64,000 nt of DNA from Bremerella sp. P1 (GTDB taxonomy: Bacteria > Planctomycetota > Planctomycetia > Pirellulales > Pirellulaceae), in contig NZ_CP118164.1 in the NCBI RefSeq assembly GCF_028748185.1, positions 5,543,814-5,607,813 on the forward strand, written 5' to 3'. This document shows, one piece after another, positions 25,863 through 35,380 of the stretch. How positions within the stretch are numbered: position 1 is the stretch's first letter; each line of letters starts with the position of its first letter. The notes beneath the pieces were generated by a model. It made no database searches. It saw only the letters and a list, made by a program, of their open reading frames with translations, and had not been told where the DNA came from. The translations under genes and the position numbers were made by a program.

Positions 25863-28199
25863 CTACTTTTTCTTCTTCGCCTGGCGGACTTTCGGCTGCT
25901 TGATCTCTTCCTTCTTGGCCTCGACCACCACGGGGATGTTCTTCGGCTTGGGAAGCAGCTTCCGTTCGACGATACCCCAGATGCTGGAGGTGATGAAGTA
26001 GATACACAGACCCGACGGGACTTTAAAGAACATGACACCCATGAAGATCATCATGATGGTCATGATTCGCTGCTGCATCGCTTGTTGTTCGTCTTGCGGT
26101 GGAGGCATGAACAGCTTCTGCTGCACCAGGAACAACGAAACGGTCACCAGCGGCAAGATGTTGAGGTAAGGACCCAAGCTCGGGAAGCCGGTTGGACGCG
26201 AGAGGAACTCAGGCATCCAGTTCGCCCAGTACATCAATTGGTCAGGAGCGGCCAGGTTCGAACACCATGCCAGGCCAGGAATCAGCGGCGCTTGTCGCAG
26301 TTGGAAGTCGACCGCGAGTGCCCGGTAAAGTCCCAGGAAGATCGGCAACTGGATGAACATCATCAAGCAACCGCCCACGGGGTTGAAGTTGTGCTTCTTG
26401 AACAGTTCTTGCTGGGCTTTGAGGCGTCCTTCGGGGTCGTCCTTGTATTGGTCGCTGATGCGTTTGATTTCCGGAGCAAGAGCCTGCTGGATCTGCATGT
26501 TCTTGGCCTGCTTGCGGCTGATCGGGTGCATCGCACCACGCACCATCAGCGTCAGCACGATGATCGCCAGCCCATAACTTCCCAAGACCGAGTACAGCCC
26601 ATGCAGCACGACCAACAGGATCGAGGAGACTGGGCTGAACCAACCGTAGTACTCGACTTTGCCGAGGCCATAATGCTTCAGCACGTCGGTCTTCTTCGGC
26701 CCGGCAAAGATACGGAACTTCTGGTTAACCGTTTCGCCGCCGCCGATCGGATAGGCACGGCTTTGCAGGGTGAACGTGCAGTCCGTTTTGGGTTCGTACG
26801 ATTCATCAATCGGAGCGATCGGAGCTGCGGTTGCCTCGGCCAGGTCGATGGAGGTCGAGCTGTTTTCGTGGTCCAGCAGCAACGAGCTGTTGAAGTACTG
26901 GGCATCGACGCCGGCATACTTCGTTTTGACGTTGGTGTCTAAGTTGTAAAGCGGCGTCTGCGGATCGGCCCCTTCCTTTTGGGCCTGCTCGACCATGTCG
27001 TACACGGTGAACAAGCGGTAGTCGCTGCCGTCTTCTGATTCCCACGTCACGTCGCGGATACCAGCGGTTCCAAAGCCGTGGCTGATCTTGTGGGCGTACC
27101 ACCAACCTTCCAGCGGAAGTCCCGTCGGACCAAGCTGCTTGTAGGCGACGCTGAGTGCCTCTTCCGATTCGTTATGAATCTCCAATTCGTAGTCGATATG
27201 AAAGCCTTCCGCGTCGGTCATCTCTTCGGTGACCTTGGTCAGCTTGAACTTCTTGACCAGGCGAAGCTTTCGGTTGTCGCCCAGCTGCTTGAGGTCGCTG
27301 GGGAACAGGGTCATCTCGAAGTGGACTTCATCTTCGGAAACCTGCGTTGCCTTCCAGTTGCCATCGATCAGCGAAGGAAGCCCTTTGATTTCGGCCAGGC
27401 TTTTATATTCGGCCGATGCTTCCCGCGCGGTGAGGGAGCCAACCTGAGCGAGCGTTGTCAGATACGCTGGTGGGTGAAGGAATTCCTGCGGCAGGCCGTT
27501 GGGGCCGGTGACGGTCGAAACGTCCGGCTTGATGACTTCGATTGGGTGTTTGCGAAGCGTCACAGTGAAAGCAATCTTTTGAGGTGCTTCCCCTTCGGTC
27601 GCCGAAGGACGCTCGACGGTGACTTGGATCTCGCCGCGCGGTTTCGTGGCCCGCATGGCTTCTTTGAAGCTGTTGATATCGGTGATCGGTTGATCGTTAA
27701 TCGAGACGATCGTATCGCCAACTTTCAGACCACCCTCAACCCCTTCGGTCTTGGCCACGGCTTGAGCGGCTGGTGTGCCAGGGCCAATGACGTGGACCTT
27801 CACGCCGTTGCCGTCGGTTTCGTCGAAGGCCAGCTGACCGAGGTAGCCACCATCGTCGTCGTGCTCGTAGCTTTGGTAGTTGGGATTGCTGAGTTCAACA
27901 CGGTGAACCGAAGCCCCCTTCGAATCGAGCGTCACCAACATGCGGTATCCGTCTTCCGGATTGACCGAACCGAGCGTCGCGAACTGACGGTCGTGGGTGA
28001 CCTTATCTTCTTCTGCCGGGGCATCGTCTGCATCGCCGGGCTGGCCTTCCTTGGGCGTGTTCGCATCGGGATCGACCTCGACAATATCCTCGCGAGCATC
28101 TTCCGGCTTTTCCTCCGGCTTGTTCATGTTGCTCAGGAGATTGAAAGTCAGCAGCAGCGAAGCGGCAAGAAAGATGAACGTGATGTGGCGCCGTTCCAC
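25863..28199 (-). CDS. yidC: Membrane protein insertase YidC with an inserted PDZ domain
   Basis: A 778-residue insertase starting at GTG (AAGGA 9 nt upstream). It has an N-terminal membrane helix (about residues 5-23) and an acidic linker. A PDZ-like domain (about 132-216) includes GGLKVGDTIVSINDQPI, and the YidC periplasmic beta domain follows. The Oxa1/YidC core begins near residue 520 with FSPVSSILLVVLHGL, keeps the membrane Arg in MVRGAMHPISRKQ and has the NPVGGCLMMFIQLPIFLGLY segment. It ends in a Lys-rich tail that is typical for ribosome contact. Function is insertion and folding of inner membrane proteins with or without SecYEG. The PDZ insertion is unlike the proteobacterial protein. 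Confidence 0.95.
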   Translation of the reverse strand: MERRHITFIFLAASLLLTFNLLSNMNKPEEKPEDAREDIVEVDPDANTPKEGQPGDADDAPAEEDKVTHDRQFATLGSVNPEDGYRMLVTLDSKGASVHRVELSNPNYQSYEHDDDGGYLGQLAFDETDGNGVKVHVIGPGTPAAQAVAKTEGVEGGLKVGDTIVSINDQPITDINSFKEAMRATKPRGEIQVTVERPSATEGEAPQKIAFTVTLRKHPIEVIKPDVSTVTGPNGLPQEFLHPPAYLTTLAQVGSLTAREASAEYKSLAEIKGLPSLIDGNWKATQVSEDEVHFEMTLFPSDLKQLGDNRKLRLVKKFKLTKVTEEMTDAEGFHIDYELEIHNESEEALSVAYKQLGPTGLPLEGWWYAHKISHGFGTAGIRDVTWESEDGSDYRLFTVYDMVEQAQKEGADPQTPLYNLDTNVKTKYAGVDAQYFNSSLLLDHENSSTSIDLAEATAAPIAPIDESYEPKTDCTFTLQSRAYPIGGGETVNQKFRIFAGPKKTDVLKHYGLGKVEYYGWFSPVSSILLVVLHGLYSVLGSYGLAIIVLTLMVRGAMHPISRKQAKNMQIQQALAPEIKRISDQYKDDPEGRLKAQQELFKKHNFNPVGGCLMMFIQLPIFLGLYRALAVDFQLRQAPLIPGLAWCSNLAAPDQLMYWANWMPEFLSRPTGFPSLGPYLNILPLVTVSLFLVQQKLFMPPPQDEQQAMQQRIMTIMMIFMGVMFFKVPSGLCIYFITSSIWGIVERKLLPKPKNIPVVVEAKKEEIKQPKVRQAKKKK

Positions 28200-28456
28200 G
28201 AGCGAAAGTCCTTGAGATGAAAACCAAAATGAATCTACCGAGTCATTCGGAAATGACAGGGAGGCGATGACAACCCGGTGGATCTGGAGCCAAAGAGCTA
28301 GACTACCGCCTTATGGGGGAGGTCCGGGGTGTCGACCAATCCGCCCTATTCTCGCCTTTAAGTGCGTTCTTGGAAACGCCACAAGGCTTGTTCGCTGGCA
28401 GATACGCGACATTTGCCGAAAAACGGGTGAGTTAGGCAATATATCGCGAAAAGAAA

Positions 28457-29206
28457 TCAGTGTCCCTCATAGAGACGTTCGCCTTGCGAGTCGTCCAACT
28501 CGTCGATGCCGCGGATTTTTTCCGCTACCGTATCGATCGAATACTCAACACGGCGGAATTGGACCGTTTTTTCGTCCACAATCACGTAGCAACTACGCGG
28601 ATCGCCGTCGCGCGGTTGGCCCACGCTACCGACGTTGATCATCGCTTTGTCGCCGTTGAAGTGATACGTGCTCTTATCAAAGTCGGACGGGCTCATGAAC
28701 TGGGCCGACTCATAAAACACGCCAGGGACGTGCGTATGACCTTGAAAACAAACATTCGGCACCAGCGCGAAGATCTTCTCCAGCTTCTTGGGATTGTAGA
28801 TGTCTTCCGGGAAGACATACTCGCACAGCGGGTTTCGGGCAGATCCATGCACGAATAGGCGATTGCCTTCGCTGTGTGTTCGCGGCAAGCCACACAAATA
28901 GTGCCAACGGCTGAGGGTCGAGTCCTGGTCTTCGCCACTTTCCAGCTGCTTGCGGGTCCAGAAGATTGCCTGTTCGGCACCGTGGCTGAAACCTTCAGGA
29001 TCAAACAGGGCAGCCTGATCGTGGTTGCCCAAGATACACAGATCGAACGTGCGAACGATGTCGACGCATTCGCGTGGGTTCGGCCCATAGCCGACCACAT
29101 CGCCCAGGCAAAAAATACGATCGACAGATTGCGACTCAATATCTTTCAGAACGGCCTGAAGGGCATCGAGGTTGCCATGGATGTCGCTGACAACTGCAGT
29201 TTTCAT
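28457..29206 (-). CDS. YfcE/MJ0936-type metallophosphoesterase
   Basis: A 249-residue calcineurin-fold phosphoesterase. All metal-binding motifs are present: DIHGN at residues 8-12, GDVVGYGPNP, GNHDQA and GHTHVPG. No signal peptide, so cytosolic. Its neighbour 54 nt upstream encodes a close paralogue with the same motifs in the same order, so the pair arose by tandem duplication. The family acts on phosphodiesters or phosphoprotein and nucleotide substrates; none can be assigned here. Upstream Shine-Dalgarno is weak (GAGAC). Confidence 0.88.
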   Translation of the reverse strand: MKTAVVSDIHGNLDALQAVLKDIESQSVDRIFCLGDVVGYGPNPRECVDIVRTFDLCILGNHDQAALFDPEGFSHGAEQAIFWTRKQLESGEDQDSTLSRWHYLCGLPRTHSEGNRLFVHGSARNPLCEYVFPEDIYNPKKLEKIFALVPNVCFQGHTHVPGVFYESAQFMSPSDFDKSTYHFNGDKAMINVGSVGQPRDGDPRSCYVIVDEKTVQFRRVEYSIDTVAEKIRGIDELDDSQGERLYEGH

Positions 29207-29260
29207 CGTTGTCTCGATCTTGCTGAATGCTGATTCGCCAAGCGAGCAGGCCGAATGTCT

Positions 29261-30013
29261 TTATCGGCCGTCTCGCAGCCGGTCACCCAGCATGTTGTCT
29301 AACTGAGGCGTGTCGTAGATCTTCTTGGCCGTAACCTCGGGATCGTATTCAACGCGACGGAACACGATCGAATCATCCGAGAGAATTACGTAGCACGACC
29401 GCGGGTCGCCGTCGCGCGGCTGGCCCACGCTACCGACATTGAACAATGCCTTCTCGTCGCCGAAGCGGTACTCGTGATCGCATTCGTCCGGGCCGAAAAA
29501 CTCGAGGCTCGGTGTAAACACGCCAGGAATGTGCGTATGGCCTTGGAAGCTGAACTGCTCGACGCGCTCGAACAGGTTTTCCATCTTCCGCTGGTTGTAA
29601 ACGTCTTCCGGGAAGACGTATTCGTTTGTTGGATCACGCGGCGAACCGTGCACGTACAAGCGATTCGGCTCCACGTGCGTTCGCGGAAGTTCTCCCAAGA
29701 AATCCCACCGCTCGTTCACGGCGGCAGCACCGCCGGACGAATTGTCGATCTGATCGCGCGTCCACAGAATGGCGCGGAATGCGACGGGGTTAAAACCTTC
29801 CGGGTCGAACAAGGCCGCCTGATCGTGGTTGCCCAAGAGGCACATGGCGCACTTGCGGCGAACCATGTCCAGGCACTCGACCGGGTTGGGGCCATAGCCA
29901 ATGACATCACCCAAGCAATAAATCTCGCTGATTCCTTGCTGGCGAATGTCATCCAAGACCGCGTTTAAGGCTTCCAAATTACCGTGGATGTCGCTGATGA
30001 GGGCACGTTTCAC
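29261..30013 (-). CDS. YfcE/MJ0936-type metallophosphoesterase, tandem paralogue
   Basis: A 250-residue paralogue of the next gene downstream, with the same motif set ([29 protein letters not shown]) and the same closing pattern of strands. The start is GTG, with AAAGG about 9 nt upstream. A 54-nt spacer to the paralogue suggests one transcript. Divergence is well above synonymous level, so the duplication is not recent. Confidence 0.88.
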   Translation of the reverse strand: MKRALISDIHGNLEALNAVLDDIRQQGISEIYCLGDVIGYGPNPVECLDMVRRKCAMCLLGNHDQAALFDPEGFNPVAFRAILWTRDQIDNSSGGAAAVNERWDFLGELPRTHVEPNRLYVHGSPRDPTNEYVFPEDVYNQRKMENLFERVEQFSFQGHTHIPGVFTPSLEFFGPDECDHEYRFGDEKALFNVGSVGQPRDGDPRSCYVILSDDSIVFRRVEYDPEVTAKKIYDTPQLDNMLGDRLRDGR

Positions 30014-30342
30014 GCCCGACTACCTTTCCGATTTTCAAGGACTGGAGTCGATCCCGCCACTGGAAAGCAAAACATTCGGGTTTTGCCGCAGCACGGGTCA
30101 GTTTCTAGGGAAGCCGTCGCAACCTGATATAGGATATAAATTTAGGTGGCAGGTCTTCGGCGGTCAAGATAACCCAAGGACAATGCTGGCAGTCCTCGAT
30201 GATTGCCCGTGAAGTGCCTGCCAACTCGATTGCTTGACCGACATCAGGTAAGATCGGCGAAATTAACGTTCGGTCGCCAATCCATTCTCTCTATGGTAAT
30301 CCGCGATCGGCCCCATCCCCACCAGGTTCAGGAATTCACCCT
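30014..30342. other. Divergent intergenic region between metallophosphoesterase and tsaB
   Basis: No credible gene. It must carry the promoters for both the minus-strand phosphoesterase pair and tsaB. An AT-rich stretch around 30127-30142 (GATATAGGATATAAAT) could be a -10 type element for either strand. I cannot assign promoters with confidence. Confidence 0.4.
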
Positions 30343-31026
30343 TTGAAGACGCTCGCTATCGATACCTCAACCCGGCAAAGCTCGCTCGCCTTGTTTCAGG
30401 GGAACGATTTGGTGGCATCGCAGTGGCTTGATCCGACCTTGCCCACCACCCAGGCCATCACGCCGCTACTCGCGGAGCTGGTCGACGAGGCAGGTTGGAA
30501 GCCGACCGAGCTTCAGCTGGTGATCGCTGCCCAGGGGCCCGGTTCCTTTACGGGTCTTCGCATCGGCGTAATGACTGCCAAGACAATTGCTTACGTCTCG
30601 GGGGCAACGACCGTTGGTGTGAATACTTTGAGGGCCATTGCCCACCGCTGCGACGACAACGTCTCGCGTCTGCACGTGGTCATGGACGCCCAGCGGAAGC
30701 AGTTCTTTCACGCCGCGTATGACCGCGACGACGCCGGTAATTACGTCGAAGTGCAGTCCACGCAAATCGTGGATGACAAAGAGTTTCTGGCATCGCTGAA
30801 CGCTGGCGAGTCGATTACCGGGCCGGGGCTGAAGAATAAGCTCTCGTTGGTGCCGGAAGGGGTTCGCGTGGTCGACGAAAATGAATGGGCCCCCACCGCT
30901 GAAGCAGTCGGACGTGTCGGAATTACCGACTTCCTGGCTGGCCGTTTCGATGATTTCTGGTCGTTGAACCCCAACTACTACCGCAAAAGCGCAGCCGAGG
31001 AAAAGCTGGAAAGCGAAGCCTCTTAG
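30343..31026 (+). CDS. tsaB: tRNA threonylcarbamoyladenosine biosynthesis protein TsaB
   Basis: A 227-residue ASKHA-fold protein of the t6A synthesis complex, which scaffolds TsaD and TsaE. The N-terminus has LAIDTSTRQSSLAL (phosphate-1-like loop) and the family signature GPGSFTGLRIG at about residues 66-76. The start codon is TTG, with CAGGAA about 8 nt upstream; no ATG or GTG would retain the first beta strand. It is convergent with hemL, leaving only 16 nt between stops. Confidence 0.94.
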   Translation: MKTLAIDTSTRQSSLALFQGNDLVASQWLDPTLPTTQAITPLLAELVDEAGWKPTELQLVIAAQGPGSFTGLRIGVMTAKTIAYVSGATTVGVNTLRAIAHRCDDNVSRLHVVMDAQRKQFFHAAYDRDDAGNYVEVQSTQIVDDKEFLASLNAGESITGPGLKNKLSLVPEGVRVVDENEWAPTAEAVGRVGITDFLAGRFDDFWSLNPNYYRKSAAEEKLESEAS

Positions 31027-31042
31027 TTCGTCTGGCAGGAAG

Positions 31043-32332
31043 CTACTTCTTCAGAGCGACGAGCGCTTCCTTCGCGGCGTCGATCGTCTTGGCGATATCC
31101 TCATCGCTGTGAGCCGCCGAGACAAACAGCGCCTCGTACTGGCTACACGGCAAGTAAACGCCACGCTCGATCATCTCCCAGAAGAACTTTCCATAGCGGG
31201 CCGTGTCGCACTTGGCGGCGTCATCCCAACTGAGGACTGGCTCGTTGTGGAAGAACAGGGTCAGCATGCTGCCGACTCGACCGGTAACCGTCGGTACGCC
31301 AGCTTCGGCAGCGGCAGCCGTAAAGCCTTCTTCCAACAGCTTGGTGTTCGAGTCGAGCTTCGCGTAGGGGTCGGTATCCTTCAAGGTTTGCAGCGTGGCG
31401 ATCCCGGCGGCAGTCGCCAAAGGATTACCGCTGAGGGTACCGGCCTGGAAGATTTCGCCGGCTGGCAGGATGTGCCCCATGATATCGGCGCGACCGCCGT
31501 AAGCCCCAATCGGCAGCCCGCCGCCGACAATCTTGCCAAGCGTCGTCAGGTCCGGCGTAATGCCAAACAGCTGCTGAGCACCCCCCATCGCGACGCGGAA
31601 GCCGGTCATCACTTCGTCCATGATCATCACCGCGCCGTAATGATCGCAGTGCTCGCGGATCTTCTCCAAAAAGCCTGGTGCCGGTGGCACGCAGCCCATG
31701 TTGCCGACGACTGGTTCAAAGATCACCCCGGCGATCTCGTCCTGGTGATGTGAGAAGAGCTGATCGAGGGCTTCAATATCGTTGTACGGCAGAACGATCG
31801 TGTCCTGGGCGGTCCCTGGCGTCACGCCGGGCGAGTTCGGCACGCCCAGGGTCGCTGCCGCGCTACCGGCTGCTACCAGTAGGCTATCGACGTGTCCGTG
31901 ATAGTTGCCGCTGAACTTGACGATCTTATGCCTGCCCGTGAAACCGCGAGCCAGGCGAATGGCGCTCATGGTCGCTTCGGTTCCACTGTTGACCAGGCGA
32001 ACCTGTTCGACCGACGGGACCAGCTCGATGATCAGCTCGGCCAGCCCGTTCTCGCGTTCGGTCGGAGCCCCAAAGCTGGTCCCCTGATCGACCGCGGCGT
32101 GCAAGGCTTCGCGAACCGCCGGGTGCAGATGCCCCAGAATCATCGGTCCCCATGACCCGATGTAGTCGATGTACTGGTTGCCATCGACATCAAACAGGTA
32201 AGCCCCTTCGCCCCGCTCGAAGACGATGGGCTCGCCACCGACCGCCCCGAAAGCCCGAGCCGGCGAATTCACCCCACCCGGCATCAAATGCTTGGCTCGA
32301 GCAAAAACTTCATGGCTCTTGGTGCGTGACAT
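31043..32332 (-). CDS. hemL: Glutamate-1-semialdehyde 2,1-aminomutase
   Basis: A 429-residue PLP-dependent enzyme converting glutamate-1-semialdehyde to 5-aminolevulinate in the C5 heme pathway. Fold-type I aminotransferase features are clear: NSGTEATMSAIRLAR, MIMDEVMTGFR and the Schiff-base Lys in TTLGKIVGGGLPIGAYGG (K267). Length matches the family. AGGAA lies 8 nt before the ATG. It is downstream of the interrupted DUF6585-like gene on the same strand, 164 nt apart, and there is no functional link I can see. Confidence 0.97.
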   Translation of the reverse strand: MSRTKSHEVFARAKHLMPGGVNSPARAFGAVGGEPIVFERGEGAYLFDVDGNQYIDYIGSWGPMILGHLHPAVREALHAAVDQGTSFGAPTERENGLAELIIELVPSVEQVRLVNSGTEATMSAIRLARGFTGRHKIVKFSGNYHGHVDSLLVAAGSAAATLGVPNSPGVTPGTAQDTIVLPYNDIEALDQLFSHHQDEIAGVIFEPVVGNMGCVPPAPGFLEKIREHCDHYGAVMIMDEVMTGFRVAMGGAQQLFGITPDLTTLGKIVGGGLPIGAYGGRADIMGHILPAGEIFQAGTLSGNPLATAAGIATLQTLKDTDPYAKLDSNTKLLEEGFTAAAAEAGVPTVTGRVGSMLTLFFHNEPVLSWDDAAKCDTARYGKFFWEMIERGVYLPCSQYEALFVSAAHSDEDIAKTIDAAKEALVALKK

Positions 32333-32496
32333 GGGTTGGGTTCCTGTGGCTGAAGGTCTTGGGTGAGGTGCTCCCTATGTTTTAGCAGAGAGAAGGGCAG
32401 GGGGATAACCCTTGCCGAGGAAAGGGTTTGCCAAAGGGAACCTTCCGACACAAAACCGGTGCCATGCCGACGTCTCACGCTGTCGCGGCGTTTCCC

Positions 32497-33288
32497 TTAG
32501 AAACTGAGGCGATCAGAGTGGTAGTTGTTTCCCCGGCCCGTGTTGGGCGACAGCGGGTCCGCTTGGGGTTTGGGCTTGGTCGCCAGCTTTTCGATCACTT
32601 CCAAAACGGGGAAGAGATTGGGCGTGCCGAAATCGATCTCGGCGATCTTCTTGTTCCGCCCCTTGTCCTTGAAGATGAAGACCGACTTGACCATGATGTG
32701 GATCGGCTCGATCTCGACATCGGAGAAACGCACCAGGCCGTTTTTGGTGACCAGCCCGCCTTGCTCGAGCGAGATCTTATCGGTCCACTGAAAACGATGC
32801 CCGGCGGCGAGCGTCTTAAGGATCCGCTCGGCCAGGTAGTCGGTCATGCGAATGTGAAACTCTTCGATGGTCTGATCCGACCAAAACGCCAGCTAGGTGA
32901 AATCGATCGCCTTCTTGCTACTGAGCGCCGGCTGGAAAACCATGCGGGTCGTCGTGCCCCAGTAGATACCATTGGCATGGCGTTCGGTGGCCTCGTACAC
33001 GTACGACCGAATCTCACGAAAGTGAAGCTCCTTCTGGCCAAGCACGATCCCTTGCTCGTACAGCCGCATGATCCACATCGCACACCAGAACAAATAGCCG
33101 GCGATACCAATCAAGATCGGGCTGAAGACCCACAGCGACTTGACGAGCAGATCGTCCGTCTCGACCAGCAGCCCTGATGCCAGGGCCGCGGCAAGACCAA
33201 TCAGCCCCAGGCCAGCGACGATCAACGCCGGACGCGGCCCCAGTTGTTTAACAAGTTCGCCATATTGTTCAGGCTGCGATTGCGACAC
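32497..33288 (-). pseudogene. DUF6585-like membrane protein gene interrupted by one in-frame TAG
   Basis: Two open pieces, 33288-32896 and 32892-32497, lie in the same frame and are separated only by a TAG at 32893-32895; no frameshift is needed. The first piece has two membrane helices and a PH-like start (MRLYEQGIVL). The second, beginning LAFWSDQTIEEFHIR, continues the domain with the strands expected for DUF6585 proteins (RFQWTDKISLEQGGL). I favour GTG at 33288 as start, since GAAGGA precedes it by 6 nt; an ATG at 33366 is possible. The break could be a recent nonsense mutation, a sequencing error or a suppressed stop. The second piece has an ATG at 32847 but no good ribosome binding site. 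Confidence 0.7.
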
Positions 33289-33460
33289 GTTCTTTCCTTC
33301 GGCACACGGTTGTTCATTCAAAAGCAAATGCGGCCCCAGCATAGATACGCGACCAACGGTGGGCAAACAAAGAGTGGGATTAATAATTGAGAACTGCCGG
33401 TTTTATGCTTGGCAGGAAGGTTGTATCGGTCTGATAGAGGGCGTGGCAAACTGGCATATA

Positions 33461-33496
33461 AAAGAAAAACCCTGCCCACGATTACGTGAGCAGGGC
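33461..33496 (-). terminator. Rho-independent terminator of the first lipoprotein gene
   Basis: On the minus strand, GCAGGG...CCCTGC arms with an inner CACG/CGTG helix and ATTA loop are followed by TTTTTCTTT. It follows the lipoprotein gene that ends at 33536. Confidence 0.85.
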
Positions 33497-33535
33497 ATTA
33501 AATTGGAAAGTCAATTAGGCAACGCGCGGCCAAGT

Positions 33536-33940
33536 CTACTTCTTCAAATCAAAATCAAACGTCACCGCCTCATCGCCCACTTCAACCTCCAGCTCCGAGT
33601 TGCTGTTGTACTTTGCGGGCAGATATTGCTTTTGGGCTTGGGAGCCCGTTTCGTCGGCGGCTCCGACGGGTTTGTGGGCGTAGATGCGGACTTCTTTGGT
33701 TCCGCGGGTGACCATCGCGCTGTACTTGCCTTGCTCGATGAAGACCGACGTTTCCGAGCCGTTCTGGCGATCTTCGGCCGAGGTGAATTGGATTTCGCCG
33801 GCGGAGATTGGTTTGCCGTTGTAGGTGACCTGGCCGGTGACTTCCACGGTCGGGGCGAAGCGGTCGTCGCCTCCGCTGTTGCAGCCGGCAACGAGGGCTA
33901 CCAGGGCAACGGCCAATAGGTTTAGGGGACTGTTCAGCAT
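33536..33940 (-). CDS. Small carboxypeptidase-regulatory-like lipoprotein (pair 1)
   Basis: A 134-residue lipoprotein. The signal ends in a lipobox VAGC at about residue 20, followed by a single beta-sandwich of the carboxypeptidase regulatory / transthyretin type (VTGQVTYNGKPISAGEIQF). These proteins regularly follow DUF1559 genes in planctomycetes; here the DUF1559 gene is 98 nt upstream on the same strand. Role unknown; an envelope-anchored partner of the pseudopilin-like protein is inference. Confidence 0.85.
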   Translation of the reverse strand: MLNSPLNLLAVALVALVAGCNSGGDDRFAPTVEVTGQVTYNGKPISAGEIQFTSAEDRQNGSETSVFIEQGKYSAMVTRGTKEVRIYAHKPVGAADETGSQAQKQYLPAKYNSNSELEVEVGDEAVTFDFDLKK

Positions 33941-34038
33941 CGTAAGTTTCTCTTCTTCGTTCCGGAAAGATGGGCAGGAAAACCTCAGCCGCCGGCGCGG
34001 GTGCCGTGCGGCTGAGATGTTGTCAGCGTCGCAGGCGA

Positions 34039-35082
34039 TTAGAATTCGCCGAGAACGTTTCCGTCGTAACGCACCGACAGGTTACCGAGCGTGACGTTGT
34101 CGACCGTTTCACTCAGGAAACGAACCGAACCGTCGGTCAGCAGAACCATCACGCCGCCTGGGTGGGCCGAGGTCAGCGGGACATTCGCGCCACCGCTGGA
34201 GTAGCCACTTTCGATCCGCACGCCGGACGAAGCCGTGCCGGAGAAGACCTGCGATTTGCCAGGATTGATTTTGTATCGGATCGTCGAAAGGCTGAACTGA
34301 CGTGCCTGGCCCGAGTTCGGAACGGTCGTCGAGGTATCCGGCCCGCGGCTACCCATGTGAAACCCGTGACGAGCACTAGGACGGTAGTCGAACTTCGTCG
34401 AGGTGTCCTTGTACAGCCAGTCGGAAATCTCACCCACAATCATCGTGTTCGACGTACCATCGGTCACGTCGGCAAAACGCGTTTGCGAGTTGAAGTGCAG
34501 CACACCGTTGATCGTTGCCGCGCCGTAATAGCTGGACGAGAAGAACTGATCGACGCCTTGCGGTGCCGTGATCGAACCAAACCCGTTGACCGCACCGGAG
34601 ATGCCCACGTAGTCGGCGATCATCGTCTTCGGCGCAAACGCGGCCACGCGCGGCAGCGGGGACGAAGGACACGCATACACCTCGAAGACAGGCGTCTCGC
34701 CGGCACCATTGCCAATTGCATTTTGAATGGCCGTCGAGTTGTAACCATTGCCTTGGGTCAACTTGGCATTCTCGAATGCATTGCCCAGTTCCAGAAACGG
34801 CATGATGTAACCCAACCACGAAGTGCCCCACTCCGGCGAAGTGCGGGTACCGAACGGCTGCATGTCGTTCGCCGCACCTGGGGGAAGACGATTGTATGTG
34901 TCGTGGAAGTTGTGGAGGCCAAGCCCTTGCTGCTTGAGGTTGTTCGAGCACTGCATACGGCGAGCGGCTTCACGCGCTTGCTGCACGGCAGGCAGCAGCA
35001 ACGCGATCAAGATGCCAATGATGGCAATCACAACAAGAAGTTCGACCAGGGTAAAGGCCGAGCGGGGATGCTTAACGGTCAT
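34039..35082 (-). CDS. DUF1559 prepilin-type protein (pair 1)
   Basis: A 347-residue protein with a type IV prepilin-like N-terminus: a short basic leader, then [20 protein letters not shown], cleaved and N-methylated at Phe in this class. The helix runs into the invariant [18 protein letters not shown] and the DUF1559 (SBP_bac_10) globular domain with [16 protein letters not shown] near the end. AGGA lies 7 nt before the ATG. These are abundant planctomycete proteins thought to form pseudopilus-like or surface structures; the exact job is unknown. Co-oriented with the lipoprotein gene downstream. Confidence 0.95.
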   Translation of the reverse strand: MTVKHPRSAFTLVELLVVIAIIGILIALLLPAVQQAREAARRMQCSNNLKQQGLGLHNFHDTYNRLPPGAANDMQPFGTRTSPEWGTSWLGYIMPFLELGNAFENAKLTQGNGYNSTAIQNAIGNGAGETPVFEVYACPSSPLPRVAAFAPKTMIADYVGISGAVNGFGSITAPQGVDQFFSSSYYGAATINGVLHFNSQTRFADVTDGTSNTMIVGEISDWLYKDTSTKFDYRPSARHGFHMGSRGPDTSTTVPNSGQARQFSLSTIRYKINPGKSQVFSGTASSGVRIESGYSSGGANVPLTSAHPGGVMVLLTDGSVRFLSETVDNVTLGNLSVRYDGNVLGEF

Positions 35083-35380
35083 GTCTGTTCCTACAAAAGA
35101 TAAATCGAAAATGGCACCATTTCAGAATGGCTGAGAAGCGTCTCTGCGACCGGCTGTGGGGCAGGCGATGGCAGGTCAGGTGCACGATGTAGGTGTTAGA
35201 TATTCTAAAGTGATTTCCCGGTATATTATTTCGTGGTGGACAGCTTGTCAAGGGCGTCTTCTATTGCGTAAAAGCGGCAAGAGATGCCTAGGCCGGGGCA
35301 GATTCGGGACTTAGTGGCGGTGGCAACTCGGGCGGCATGCAGGAAACCGCAGCCACGAACTCGGCGATCGAAGTAGCGAG

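Noticed and set aside
27078-28220. A 380-codon plus-strand open frame opposite yidC
   Set aside because: The minus-strand frame is a clear YidC; the opposite frame shows no recognisable motif.
33970-35103. A 377-codon plus-strand open frame opposite the first DUF1559 gene
   Set aside because: The prepilin helix and DUF1559 marks are on the minus strand; the other frame is a shadow.
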